Assembly: GCA_947496175.1 (NCBI GenBank)
Contig: CANMBU010000004.1
Span: 1-64,000 of the forward strand
Length of the DNA stretch: 64,000 nt
Origin: an uncultured Roseovarius sp.
GTDB lineage: Bacteria; Pseudomonadota; Alphaproteobacteria; Rhodobacterales; Rhodobacteraceae
Direction of reading: 5' to 3'
Shown: positions 1 to 8,771 of the stretch, in pieces
Layout of the letters: the number at the start of each line of letters is the position of its first letter
How positions within the stretch are numbered: position 1 is the first letter of the stretch
The notes under the pieces: generated by a model
What the model saw: the letters and a program-made list of their open reading frames with translations, nothing else
Database searches by the model: none
Told to the model about the DNA's origin: nothing
Translations under genes and position numbers: made by a program

Positions 1-77
1 CCATGCGCAGCGCCGGTATCGTGGTCTCTGAGTCCCCCGCCGGCCTCGGCGAGGCCGTGCTGGAGGCGATTGGGTAA
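1..77 (+). CDS. sucD: Succinyl-CoA ligase alpha subunit, C-terminal end (partial)
   Basis: Only the last 24 codons and the TAA stop lie in the window, so the gene is cut by the left edge. The tail (…ESPAGLGEAVLEAIG) resembles the C-terminal helix of alphaproteobacterial SucD, and the gene lies directly upstream of sucA, where sucD sits in Roseobacter-group genomes. The enzyme makes succinate and ATP/GTP from succinyl-CoA in the TCA cycle. The call rests mainly on context. The TAA stop shares its last A with the ATG of the next gene, which suggests translational coupling. Confidence 0.6.
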   Translation, partial: MRSAGIVVSESPAGLGEAVLEAIG

Positions 78-751
78 TGTCCCAGATGAAAGCCGTAGGC
101 CGGGCTTCAGCCCGGCACGCGACCCTGGCATTTCTGGGCGCGGCCTTCATTGTGGCGGCCGCATCTGCCCATGCGGGCGAATGGAATAAAATCGCCAGCA
201 AGGCCATCGCCGCCTGCACCGATGCTGCGCCGGAAGACTTCGACGCCAATCTGGCATCTGCCGGTTTCGAACATCTCACCGACGTGCAGGTTGATCGTGT
301 GGGGGCGCAACTGACATATGCAGAGCGCCTGACCACCTATGCTCAAACAGGTGAGGCCCCAAGCCCAGCCTTGCACGCCAATGCTGTTGAGATATTCACC
401 GGTATCATTGCCGCAATGGTCGAAGACGCGGATGACGGACAGCAGATCTACGTTTTTCCCGAGGACGACACGTTCTTTGTGATCACCTCTGTTGTCGAAC
501 CCGAGCATTGCGGATTTACGCATGTCGCCAGTTTGGACCACGGCGCGTTACGTGCTGGAGAGTTCGACGACATTGCTGGTGTCAAAGATCCGGATCAGTC
601 CTTCGAACAAGAGTTCCTGACCGACGTAATTTCAACGCCAAACGGACAGGACGAACCTTTCATTTTCTTCAGGCAGTTGCGCCCCAAGGACGGAGCCAAA
701 GCGGCTCTGGGCGATGATGCCATCGTTTCACAATGGGGCATCAGGCCCTGA
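77..751 (+). CDS. Hypothetical exported protein between sucD and sucA
   Basis: The product is 224 aa. It starts with a basic stretch and a hydrophobic core (about residues 15-32) ending in a good signal-peptidase I site, AHA before GEW, so export to the periplasm is likely. The mature part is acidic, with two well-spaced cysteines (near residues 47 and 145) that could form a disulfide; I recognise no domain. The ATG overlaps the TAA of sucD by one base, and sucA begins 33 bases after its stop, so it is probably co-transcribed with the TCA genes. Function unknown. Confidence 0.8.
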   Translation: MSQMKAVGRASARHATLAFLGAAFIVAAASAHAGEWNKIASKAIAACTDAAPEDFDANLASAGFEHLTDVQVDRVGAQLTYAERLTTYAQTGEAPSPALHANAVEIFTGIIAAMVEDADDGQQIYVFPEDDTFFVITSVVEPEHCGFTHVASLDHGALRAGEFDDIAGVKDPDQSFEQEFLTDVISTPNGQDEPFIFFRQLRPKDGAKAALGDDAIVSQWGIRP

Positions 752-784
752 CGCGCTGCGCGTCTGTCAGCAGGGTAAAGACAC

Positions 785-3742
785 ATGACCGACCAATCTC
801 CAAATGATCAATTCCACGCCTCCTCCTTCATGCAGGGGCACAACGCGGAATATCTCGAACAGCTTTATGCGCGCTACGCCAATGACCCCAATGCGGTCGA
901 TGAGGCCTGGCAGGCATTTTTTGCCCAGCTGGGCGATGGTGAGGTTGAGGTCAAGCGTGAGGCCGCGGGGCCAAGCTGGGCGCGTCCTGACTGGCCGCCG
1001 CAACCCAATGACGAACTGACCGGTGCTTTGACGGGCGAGTATCCGCCCGAGGTTGAGGCCAAAAAGGCCGGTGAAAAGATCAAGACCAAGGCCGCTTCGA
1101 GTGGTGTTGAGGTCTCAGATGAGGCCATCAAACGCGCCGTGCTGGATTCCGTTCGTGCTCTCATGCTCATCCGGGCCTACCGGATCCGGGGGCATCTGGC
1201 GGCGGACCTTGACCCGCTTGACCTGCGTGAAACACCTGCGCGGCCCGAGCTTGATCCGCGGTCCTATGGCTTCACCGAGGCTGACATGGACCGGCCCATT
1301 TTCATCGACAACGTTCTAGGCCTTCAGGTCGCGTCCATCCGCGAAATTCTGGCTATCGTAAAACGCACCTATTGCGGCACCTTTGCGATGCAGTACATGC
1401 ATATTTCCGATCCGGTTGAATCGGCCTGGCTTAAGGAACGCATCGAAGGCTATGACAAGGAAATCAGTTTTACCCGTGAGGGCCGCAAGGCGATCCTGAA
1501 CAAGCTGGTCGAGGCCGAAGGGTTCGAAAAGTACTTGCATGTCAAATACATGGGCACCAAGAGGTTTGGTCTGGATGGCGGCGAGAGCCTGATCCCTGCG
1601 ATGGAGCAGATCATCAAACGCGGTGGTCAGCTGGGTGTGAAAGACATTGTCATCGGTATGCCTCACCGGGGGCGTTTGAGCGTGTTGGCCAATGTGATGG
1701 GCAAGCCCTATCGCGCGATTTTCAATGAGTTCCAGGGCGGCAGTTTCAAGCCTGAGGACGTAGATGGCTCGGGAGACGTGAAGTACCACCTCGGGGCGTC
1801 ATCAGACCGTGAATTCGATGGCAACTCCGTGCATCTCAGTCTGACCGCGAACCCGTCACATCTTGAGGCGGTGAACCCTGTGGTTCTTGGCAAAGTGCGC
1901 GCCAAGCAGGACCAGATGAACGATACGGACCGCACGTCTGTTATGGGTATCCTGTTGCACGGTGATGCTGCTTTCGCCGGGCAAGGTGTGGTCGCCGAAG
2001 GCTTCGGTCTATCGGGTCTGCGCGGCCATAAAACCGGCGGTACGATGCATATCGTTGTCAACAACCAGATCGGGTTTACCACCGCACCCCACTTCTCGCG
2101 CTCGTCGCCCTATCCAACTGACATCGCGCTTATGGTCGAAGCGCCGATTTTCCACGTCAATGGCGATGACCCCGAGGCCGTGGTGCATGCAGCCCGCGTC
2201 GCCACCGAATTCCGCCAGAAGTTTAAGAAAGACGTGGTCATCGACATGATCTGTTATCGCCGCTTTGGCCATAACGAGGGGGATGAACCGATGTTCACCA
2301 ACCCCGTCATGTACAAAAAGATCAAGACGCAGAAGACAACTCTGGCGCTCTACACCGAACGGTTGGTCAAAGACGGCTTGATCCCTGAAGGTGAGATTGA
2401 GGACATGAAAGCGGCTTTCCAATCCTATCTTGCCGATGAGTTTGAAGCCGGCAAAGAGTTCCGCCCCAACAAGGCCGATTGGCTGGATGGCAAATGGTCT
2501 CATCTTGACCGCAAGGATGAGGACTATCAACGCGGCGCGACCTCCATCAAGAAAAAGACCTTCACTGAAATTGGTAAGGCACTGACCACGGCACCCAAGG
2601 ACTTTCCACTGCACAAAACCGTCGCGCGTCTGCTCGAGACCAAGGCCAACATGTTCAAAACCGGAGAAGGCTTCGACTGGGCCACTGCCGAGGCGCTGGC
2701 CTTTGGCTCATTGCTGACCGAAGGATACCCTGTGCGTCTGGCGGGTCAGGACTGCACGCGCGGCACATTCAGCCAACGCCATTCCGGGTTGATCAACCAA
2801 GACACAGAAGAGCGCTATTACCCGCTTAACCACATCCGCAATGGGCAGGCGCAATATGAAGTCATCGACTCGATGCTCTCGGAGTATGCGGTGCTTGGCT
2901 TTGAGTATGGCTACACCCTGTCAGAACCCAACGCGCTGGTGATGTGGGAAGCACAGTTTGGCGATTTCGCCAATGGTGCGCAGATTATGTTCGACCAGTT
3001 CATCAGCTCCGGTGAGAGCAAATGGTTGCGCATGTCCGGTCTTGTCTGCCTTCTGCCGCATGGCTTCGAAGGTCAGGGCCCAGAACACTCCTCGGCCCGC
3101 CTCGAGCGTTTTCTTCAAATGTGTGGACAGGACAACTGGATCGTTGCCAACTGTTCGACTCCATCGAACTACTTCCACATCCTGCGCCGCCAGTTGCACC
3201 GCACCTTCCGCAAACCGCTTATCCTGATGACGCCGAAATCGCTCTTGCGGCACAAGATGTGCATTTCCAAGACCGAGGATTTCGTCACCGGCTCCAGCTT
3301 TCACCGGGTGCTCTGGGACGACGCCCAGCACGGCAACTCCGATCTCAAGCTTAAACCTGACAACAAGATCCGCCGTGTCGTGATGTGTTCCGGCAAGGTC
3401 TATTACGACCTTCTCGAAGAACGTGACAAACGCGGGCTGGATGACGTCTACCTGATGCGGCTCGAGCAATTCTATCCCTTCCCGGCCATTTCCATGGTCA
3501 AGGAGCTGGAACGCTTCAAGGGCGCCGACATGGTCTGGTGTCAGGAAGAGCCCAAGAACCAGGGCGCCTGGTCCTTTATCGAACCCAACATCGAGTGGGT
3601 CCTGCAGCGCATCAAGGCCAAGCATACCCGCCCGACCTATGCCGGTCGCCCAGCCTCGGCCTCTCCGGCCACGGGGCTTGCCAGCCAACACAAAGCACAA
3701 CAAGAAGCGCTGGTGAATGCCGCGCTGACCATCGAAGGATAA
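785..3742 (+). CDS. sucA: 2-oxoglutarate dehydrogenase E1 component
   Basis: The 985-aa protein is the thiamine-diphosphate-dependent E1 of the 2-oxoglutarate dehydrogenase complex. It decarboxylates 2-oxoglutarate and passes the succinyl group to lipoyl-E2 in the cytoplasm. The N-terminal E2-binding segment (SSFMQGHNAEYLEQLYARY) is present, then GMPHRGRLSVLANV near residue 291, NPSHLEAVNPVV near 357, the ThDP/Mg segment HGDAAFAGQGVV near 392, and NNQIGFTT. The C-terminal half carries the transketolase pyrimidine-binding fold (GQDCTRGTFSQRH). Length is normal for the family. sucB follows after 6 bases, with its Shine-Dalgarno inside the sucA end. Confidence 0.98.
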   Translation: MTDQSPNDQFHASSFMQGHNAEYLEQLYARYANDPNAVDEAWQAFFAQLGDGEVEVKREAAGPSWARPDWPPQPNDELTGALTGEYPPEVEAKKAGEKIKTKAASSGVEVSDEAIKRAVLDSVRALMLIRAYRIRGHLAADLDPLDLRETPARPELDPRSYGFTEADMDRPIFIDNVLGLQVASIREILAIVKRTYCGTFAMQYMHISDPVESAWLKERIEGYDKEISFTREGRKAILNKLVEAEGFEKYLHVKYMGTKRFGLDGGESLIPAMEQIIKRGGQLGVKDIVIGMPHRGRLSVLANVMGKPYRAIFNEFQGGSFKPEDVDGSGDVKYHLGASSDREFDGNSVHLSLTANPSHLEAVNPVVLGKVRAKQDQMNDTDRTSVMGILLHGDAAFAGQGVVAEGFGLSGLRGHKTGGTMHIVVNNQIGFTTAPHFSRSSPYPTDIALMVEAPIFHVNGDDPEAVVHAARVATEFRQKFKKDVVIDMICYRRFGHNEGDEPMFTNPVMYKKIKTQKTTLALYTERLVKDGLIPEGEIEDMKAAFQSYLADEFEAGKEFRPNKADWLDGKWSHLDRKDEDYQRGATSIKKKTFTEIGKALTTAPKDFPLHKTVARLLETKANMFKTGEGFDWATAEALAFGSLLTEGYPVRLAGQDCTRGTFSQRHSGLINQDTEERYYPLNHIRNGQAQYEVIDSMLSEYAVLGFEYGYTLSEPNALVMWEAQFGDFANGAQIMFDQFISSGESKWLRMSGLVCLLPHGFEGQGPEHSSARLERFLQMCGQDNWIVANCSTPSNYFHILRRQLHRTFRKPLILMTPKSLLRHKMCISKTEDFVTGSSFHRVLWDDAQHGNSDLKLKPDNKIRRVVMCSGKVYYDLLEERDKRGLDDVYLMRLEQFYPFPAISMVKELERFKGADMVWCQEEPKNQGAWSFIEPNIEWVLQRIKAKHTRPTYAGRPASASPATGLASQHKAQQEALVNAALTIEG

Positions 3743-3748
3743 GACCCA

Positions 3749-5293
3749 ATGACCACCGAAGTACGCGTGCCCACCCTGGGCGAATCCGTCACTGAGGCCA
3801 CCGTGGCCACCTGGTTCAAGAAACCGGGGGATGCTGTGAGCGCCGATGAGATGTTGTGTGAATTGGAAACCGATAAAGTCACAGTCGAAGTTCCCGCACC
3901 GGCCTCGGGCACCATGGCCGAGATCGTCGCCAAGGAAGGTGAGACCGTGGGGGTCGATGCGCTTTTGGCGACCATCAACGAAGGCGAAAGCGCTGGTGAA
4001 ACCCCGTCTGCCGCACCTTCCCCTGCGACCGCAGAAGCCAAGCCCGCAGCTGGGGACAGTGGCAGCATCGACGTGATGGTGCCTACCTTGGGCGAGTCCG
4101 TGACAGAGGCGACCGTATCGACCTGGTTTAAATCCGTAGGCGACAGCGTCTCCGCAGACGAAATGCTCTGCGAGTTGGAAACCGACAAGGTCTCGGTCGA
4201 AGTGCCTGCGCCGTCAGCAGGTGTTTTAACTGAAATTCTTGCGAAAGAGGGCGACACGGTGAAGGCGGATGGCAAACTTGCCGTGATGTCCGGTGGTGCC
4301 GATGGAGCAGTGGAACCTGCCAAGCGTCCAGCCACAGGGGATGGTGAAACCAACGGGGATCAATACACGACCCCGCCTGCCGGGCGCGACGCGAAGGATG
4401 TCGAAGACGCTCCATCGGCCAAGAAGGCCATGGCAGAAGCGGGCCTTTCGCCTGATCAGGTGCAAGGTTCAGGCCGCGATGGCCGCGTGATGAAAGAAGA
4501 CGTCGCCCGCGCTGCGGCTGCGGCCTCTGCCGCCCCTGCTGTGTCTGCCGCGCCTGCCGCCGCCCCGCGTGCACCGGTCTCGGCCGATGATGCGGCGCGC
4601 GAAGAGCGCGTGAAGATGACCCGCCTGCGCCAGACCATCGCCAAGCGCCTCAAGGACAGCCAGAACACCGCCGCCATGCTCACCACCTACAACGAGGTGG
4701 ACATGACCGAGGTCATGGCGCTGCGCAGTGAATACAAGGAAGAGTTCCTCAAAAAGCATGGCGTGAAACTGGGCTTCATGTCTTTCTTCACCAAGGCCTG
4801 CTGCCACGCGCTGAAAGAAGTGCCCGAGGTCAACGCCGAGATCGACGGCACCGACATCGTGTACAAAAACTTCGTCCATATGGGCATCGCCGCCGGCACG
4901 CCCACGGGCCTTGTTGTGCCCGTGATCCGAGACGCGGACCAAATGAGCTTTGCCGCCATCGAGAAAGCCATCGCCGAAAAAGGCGCCCGCGCCCGCGACG
5001 GCAAGCTCTCCATGGCCGAAATGCAGGGTGGGACGTTCACCATCTCCAACGGCGGCGTCTACGGTTCACTGATGTCCTCGCCGATTCTGAACCCACCGCA
5101 ATCCGGCATCCTCGGCATGCACAAAATCCAGCAACGCCCGATGGTCGTGAACGGAGAGATTGTCGCCCGTCCAATGATGTATCTGGCCCTCAGCTACGAC
5201 CACAGGATTGTGGACGGCAAAGGCGCGGTGACGTTCCTCGTGCGGGTGAAAGACGCGCTGGAGGATCCGCGGCGGTTGTTGATGGATTTGTGA
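3749..5293 (+). CDS. sucB: Dihydrolipoyllysine succinyltransferase (E2) with two lipoyl domains
   Basis: This 514-aa protein is the core of the 2-oxoglutarate dehydrogenase complex and transfers succinyl groups to CoA. It has two tandem lipoyl domains: about residues 2-77 (lipoyl-lysine K43 in [14 protein letters not shown]) and about 106-181 (K147 in [14 protein letters not shown]). A peripheral subunit-binding domain follows at about 220-255, then an Ala/Pro linker and the acyltransferase domain (about 285-514), with catalytic H485 and D489 in [10 protein letters not shown]. coli SucB has one lipoyl domain and about 405 aa, so the extra domain explains the length. The two domains differ at many synonymous sites, so the duplication is not recent. 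Confidence 0.97.
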   Translation: MTTEVRVPTLGESVTEATVATWFKKPGDAVSADEMLCELETDKVTVEVPAPASGTMAEIVAKEGETVGVDALLATINEGESAGETPSAAPSPATAEAKPAAGDSGSIDVMVPTLGESVTEATVSTWFKSVGDSVSADEMLCELETDKVSVEVPAPSAGVLTEILAKEGDTVKADGKLAVMSGGADGAVEPAKRPATGDGETNGDQYTTPPAGRDAKDVEDAPSAKKAMAEAGLSPDQVQGSGRDGRVMKEDVARAAAAASAAPAVSAAPAAAPRAPVSADDAAREERVKMTRLRQTIAKRLKDSQNTAAMLTTYNEVDMTEVMALRSEYKEEFLKKHGVKLGFMSFFTKACCHALKEVPEVNAEIDGTDIVYKNFVHMGIAAGTPTGLVVPVIRDADQMSFAAIEKAIAEKGARARDGKLSMAEMQGGTFTISNGGVYGSLMSSPILNPPQSGILGMHKIQQRPMVVNGEIVARPMMYLALSYDHRIVDGKGAVTFLVRVKDALEDPRRLLMDL

Positions 5294-5303
5294 GGGGACA
5301 GGT

Positions 5304-5349
5304 GGGGTGAAACCCCAAACGACCCATGTCCGTAGAGAGGTTTCACCCC
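5304..5349 (+). repeat. Inverted repeat downstream of sucB
   Basis: GGGGTGAAACC (5304-5314) is repeated in inverse as GGTTTCACCCC (5339-5349), giving a potential 11-bp stem with a 24-base loop. The left arm can also fold alone (GGGGT-GAA-ACCCC, 5304-5316). No T-run follows, so it looks like an mRNA-stabilising or partial-termination structure at the sucAB 3' end and not a textbook intrinsic terminator. Confidence 0.6.
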
Positions 5350-5389
5350 GTCTAATCAGGTGCGGCATAAACTAAAACTGAGGTTCAAA

Positions 5390-5902
5390 GTGCAAATCAG
5401 GCTTAAAATTCGCACCATAGTGGTCGGACTGGCAACAATGCTCGGTATAGCCGCGTGTGGACCAACTGTACCCCCGCCACCGACCCTGCCGGAGGGGACC
5501 GCCGTGCAGAATTTCATCCACAACCGAGAACTCATGCAGCGCCAGTTAAACGTGATTGGCCCGCCGAACATCGTGATTCCTGCCCGCGTCTTCAATGTCA
5601 GATATACTCTCTCCTGTCTTAACGAGACCGATGGTCGGTCGGGTCGATCACGTTTTAATGAAGCGGCTTCACTGATTAACGAAAAGATGCCTCGTTTTGT
5701 TGAGGGGTCCACACGGTCAAACCCATTTTACCGGATAAGGTGGCCTGCAAGCACCAATCGACTGATTGTCGAACAGACAGGTTGTGAAGCAAAGAAAGTA
5801 GAATGGATCACTTTGTCCGAGGGGCGCGCAAATGCTCTAAAGTGGGTTGTGGACAACGGGCTTACCCAAGAGCTGATACTTTATTCACGTGGTTTAAACT
5901 AG
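5390..5902 (+). CDS. Hypothetical lipoprotein
   Basis: Starting from GTG at 5390, which has AGG six bases upstream, the product is 170 aa. It begins with a lipoprotein signal peptide: basic QIRLKIR, a hydrophobic core, and the lipobox GIAAC at Cys23. An in-frame GTG at 5360 would add 10 residues but has no visible Shine-Dalgarno. The mature protein starts Pro-rich (PTVPPPPTLPEG) and has two further cysteines. I recognise no family. It lies between sucB and lpd on the same strand, an unusual insertion in that operon. Likely lipidated, periplasm-facing; function unknown. Confidence 0.7.
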   Translation: MQIRLKIRTIVVGLATMLGIAACGPTVPPPPTLPEGTAVQNFIHNRELMQRQLNVIGPPNIVIPARVFNVRYTLSCLNETDGRSGRSRFNEAASLINEKMPRFVEGSTRSNPFYRIRWPASTNRLIVEQTGCEAKKVEWITLSEGRANALKWVVDNGLTQELILYSRGLN

Positions 5903-5985
5903 GTGTGCAGCCGTGAAATTCACTAAACATAAGGACAGCCGCAAGTCTTAGCGGCTTTCTTTCCCCAGAGATCAGACAAAGCAAC

Positions 5986-6396
5986 ATGACCCCCGAACTC
6001 ACCGTCCTCACCCTCGCGGCCCTCTTGCAGGTTCTCCAGTTCCTCCTGATGTCCGTCCCCGCCAACCTCGAACTTGGCCCGGGCAAGACCACATCGGCCC
6101 GCGACCGCTCCAAGATGGGTGGCTCACTCGAAGATCAACTGAGCGAAAAAACCGCCCGCCTCTACCGCGCCCTGAACAACCATTTCGAAGGACTCATCCT
6201 CTTCACCATCGCCTGCGTTGTGATCACCCTGTCAAACCAATCCACGGACTTCACCGCCACCTGCGCCTGGACCTACCTGATCGCGCGTATCTTCTACATC
6301 CCGGCCTACTACCTTGGTCTGCGGCCCTGGCGGTCGCTCATCTGGATGGTGGGCTTTGGTGCGACCACGCTGATGCTGCTGAGCGCCCTCATATGA
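5986..6396 (+). CDS. MAPEG family membrane protein
   Basis: The product is 136 aa with four hydrophobic segments and the MAPEG pattern RALNNHFEGLILF followed by ARIFYIPAYYLGLRPWRS. MAPEG proteins are small four-helix membrane proteins related to microsomal glutathione S-transferases. Most bacterial members have no known substrate. The gene sits between sucB and lpd on the same strand. Nothing visible links it to lipoyl metabolism, so its place may be incidental. Confidence 0.9.
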   Translation: MTPELTVLTLAALLQVLQFLLMSVPANLELGPGKTTSARDRSKMGGSLEDQLSEKTARLYRALNNHFEGLILFTIACVVITLSNQSTDFTATCAWTYLIARIFYIPAYYLGLRPWRSLIWMVGFGATTLMLLSALI

Positions 6397-6470
6397 GCTT
6401 CTTTCTTGTCGAAAATACCCAAATCCGACCTTTACGCTTGGCCCCCCAACCGGCAGGATCGCGTAACAAC

Positions 6471-6498
6471 ACCGACGTGATACCGACACAATACCGAC
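6471..6498 (+). promoter_or_regulatory. Three ACCGAC repeats on an 11-bp period upstream of lpd
   Basis: ACCGAC occurs at 6471-6476, 6482-6487 and 6493-6498. The last two copies are preceded by T and the spacing is exactly 11 bp, about one helical turn. The array ends 25 bases before the lpd start codon. This phased arrangement could be a regulator-binding array or part of the lpd leader; no known factor is assigned. Confidence 0.35.
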
Positions 6499-6523
6499 GT
6501 CGAAATTTCCAAGGAGAACACCT

Positions 6524-7912
6524 ATGGCAGCCTATGATGTCATCGTACTCGGATCAGGCCCCGGCGGCTATGTCGCGGCCATCCGCTGTGCGCAGCTCGG
6601 CCTGAAAACCGCCTGTGTCGAAGGACGCGAGACGCTGGGCGGCACGTGCCTGAATGTCGGCTGCATCCCATCCAAGGCCCTCTTGCATGCCAGCCATATG
6701 CTACACGAGGCCGAGCACAATTTCGCAACCATGGGCCTCAAAGGCAAAGCGCCGTCAGTCGACTGGAAGCAGATGCTGGCCTACAAGGATGACGTCATCG
6801 GTCAGAACACCAAAGGCATCGAATTTCTTTTCAAAAAGAACAAGATAGACTGGCTAAAGGGTTGGGGTTCGATCCCTGAGGCAGGCAAAGTTAAAGTGGG
6901 CGACGAGGTGCATGAGGCCAAGAACATCATCATCGCCAGTGGATCAGAGGCGTCCAGCCTGCCGGGTGTCGAAGTAGATGAGAAGATCGTTGTGACCTCC
7001 ACCGGTGCGCTGGAGTTGCCAAAGATCCCCAAGAAGATGGTTGTTATCGGTGCAGGTGTGATCGGGCTTGAGTTGGGATCGGTCTATGCCCGTCTCGGCA
7101 CCGAGGTTACGGTTGTGGAGTTCTTGGATCACATCACCCCCGGCATGGACGGAGAAGTGCAGAAGACTTTCCAAAGAATTCTGAAAAAGCAGGGGCTTAC
7201 CTTTATCATGGGGGCCGCCGTGCAAGGTGTTTCTGCGACCAAGACAAAGGCCAAAGTCACCTACAAACTGCGCAAAGATGATAGTGAGGCGTCCCTCGAT
7301 GCGGATGTTGTCCTCGTCGCCACCGGGCGCCGCCCCTACACGGATGGTCTGGGGCTCGAGGCGCTGGGCGTTGAGATGTCCGAGCGCGGCCAGATCAAAA
7401 CGGACACCCACTGGCGCACCAATGTGGCTGGCATCTATGCGATTGGCGACGCCATCGATGGCCCCATGCTCGCCCATAAGGCCGAGGATGAGGGCATGGC
7501 TGCCGCAGAGGTTATTGCCGGGAAACAGGGGCATGTGAATTACGATGTGATCCCAGGCGTGATCTATACCCACCCCGAGGTGGCATCGGTTGGCAAAACC
7601 GAACAAGAGCTGAAGGATGAGGGCCGCGCTTACAAGGTGGGGAAGTTCTCCTTCATGGGCAATGGACGGGCCAAGGCCGTCTTTGCCGGGGACGGGTTCG
7701 TGAAAATCCTCGCCGACAAGGGCACCGACAGGATCCTGGGCGCCCATATCATTGGTCCGGCTGCCGGTGATCTCATTCACGAGATCTGTGTTGCGATGGA
7801 ATTCGGGGCCTCTGCAGAGGACCTCGCGCTGACCTGCCATGCGCATCCAACCTATTCCGAGGCTGTGCGCGAAGCCGCTCTGGCCTGTGGCGATGGACCC
7901 ATTCACAGTTAG
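6524..7912 (+). CDS. lpd: Dihydrolipoyl dehydrogenase (E3)
   Basis: The 462-aa flavoprotein reoxidises dihydrolipoyl-E2 with NAD+ and serves the 2-oxoglutarate dehydrogenase encoded upstream. Visible are the FAD loop GSGPGG (residues 10-15), the redox disulfide [13 protein letters not shown] (C42 and C47), the NAD-binding [14 protein letters not shown] segment, and the C-terminal catalytic HPTYSE (H441, E446). A strong Shine-Dalgarno (AAGGAG) precedes the ATG. It is separated from sucB by the lipoprotein and MAPEG genes and has its own 127-base leader, so it may also have its own promoter. Confidence 0.97.
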   Translation: MAAYDVIVLGSGPGGYVAAIRCAQLGLKTACVEGRETLGGTCLNVGCIPSKALLHASHMLHEAEHNFATMGLKGKAPSVDWKQMLAYKDDVIGQNTKGIEFLFKKNKIDWLKGWGSIPEAGKVKVGDEVHEAKNIIIASGSEASSLPGVEVDEKIVVTSTGALELPKIPKKMVVIGAGVIGLELGSVYARLGTEVTVVEFLDHITPGMDGEVQKTFQRILKKQGLTFIMGAAVQGVSATKTKAKVTYKLRKDDSEASLDADVVLVATGRRPYTDGLGLEALGVEMSERGQIKTDTHWRTNVAGIYAIGDAIDGPMLAHKAEDEGMAAAEVIAGKQGHVNYDVIPGVIYTHPEVASVGKTEQELKDEGRAYKVGKFSFMGNGRAKAVFAGDGFVKILADKGTDRILGAHIIGPAAGDLIHEICVAMEFGASAEDLALTCHAHPTYSEAVREAALACGDGPIHS

Positions 7913-7919
7913 GGGCGCG

Positions 7920-7984
7920 TTTTCTTGCAAAGAAAACGGCCTGGCAAATTGCAATTTGCCAGCTTGGAATTTTCCAAAATTCCA
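7920..7984. repeat. Cluster of three palindromes downstream of lpd
   Basis: Three dyads lie end to end: TTTTCTT-GCA-AAGAAAA (7920-7936), a perfect 22-bp palindrome centred on TTG|CAA (7941-7962, arms CTGGCAAATTG), and TGGAATTTT-CC-AAAATTCCA (7965-7984). They lie just after the lpd stop codon, in an AT-richer stretch than the surrounding genes. The layout looks like a composite dispersed intergenic repeat that can also act as an RNA 3'-end structure; copy number in the genome cannot be seen from here. The rest of the gap to 8168 shows no gene. Confidence 0.75.
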
Positions 7985-8168
7985 CCACCGCACGGTCGCT
8001 TGAGACTTTCAAAACGCGTGGCCTCTAAAACCCCACCCGTCGCGACATCAATTGTAACGGACCACCGAGGACCCGGGTATCCACCGCCCGGGAGCTTGCG
8101 AACATGTTCTGGCTCAGGGGCAACCCTGTCTCATCTTCCACAGACGGCGCCGTCACCTTTACAAGGCT

Positions 8169-8771
8169 TTACCACATCGTTTTGGCCGCCCGCTGGGCCC
8201 AGGCTGCGTCGTATTCGGCGCCGCCCTCTTGCCCGTTCGAGGCCTCGGCGAGGATCTCTCCCACTGTCGGAAGCCCTTCACTGTCATCCCGCGACCAGAT
8301 CCCGGCGCGCATCGGGGCGCGGGCGCATTGCGTGTAAATCTCACCGATCTTGATCACGATCACTGTCGCAGGCTGGCGGCCTTTGCGTTCAAACCTGGAG
8401 CGCATATCGGGATCAGTGGTCAGACGCGCGTCTCCGTTCAGCCGCACAATGGTGTTTGATCCTGGGACCATAAACATCAGCGACACCCGCCCGTCTTCGA
8501 CAATATTGCGCAGGGAATCCAAACGGTTGTTCCCACGCCAGTCGGGCATGGCAAGCGTGTATTCATCCAGTTCGGCGACAACCGGCCCATCGTCACCACG
8601 CGGGCTGCCGTCCGTGCCGTTTGGCCCAACGGTACTGAGCACGCAAAACCGCGAGGTCATGACCCATTTGCGGTAAAGCGGTGTCAGCCGATGCACGACC
8701 TTGCGCAATGAGGGCGCGCCGGGCGCGCCATAGAGCGCTTCGAGCGCCGCTGTGTCTTTAAGATACTCCAT
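8169..8771 (-). CDS. Pyridoxamine 5'-phosphate oxidase-family (FMN-binding split barrel) protein
   Basis: Starting from ATG at 8771 the product is 200 aa. It has the PPOX-fold pattern FCVLSTVGPNGTDGSPRGD followed by LAMPDWRGNNRLDSLRNI and a long C-terminal region with GEIYTQCARAPMRAGIW. This resembles the MSMEG_1061-type PPOX group, small cytoplasmic FMN- or F420-related oxidoreductases of mostly unknown substrate. It overlaps the end of plsC by 14 bases on the same strand and is probably the last gene of the ftsEX-plsC run. An in-frame TTG at 8780 would give 203 aa. Confidence 0.88.
   Translation of the reverse strand: MEYLKDTAALEALYGAPGAPSLRKVVHRLTPLYRKWVMTSRFCVLSTVGPNGTDGSPRGDDGPVVAELDEYTLAMPDWRGNNRLDSLRNIVEDGRVSLMFMVPGSNTIVRLNGDARLTTDPDMRSRFERKGRQPATVIVIKIGEIYTQCARAPMRAGIWSRDDSEGLPTVGEILAEASNGQEGGAEYDAAWAQRAAKTMW

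Noticed and set aside
7925..8353. 142-codon plus-strand open frame after lpd
   Set aside because: It begins inside the palindrome cluster and runs antisense into the PPOX gene; it is Pro/Arg/Ser-rich with no Shine-Dalgarno.
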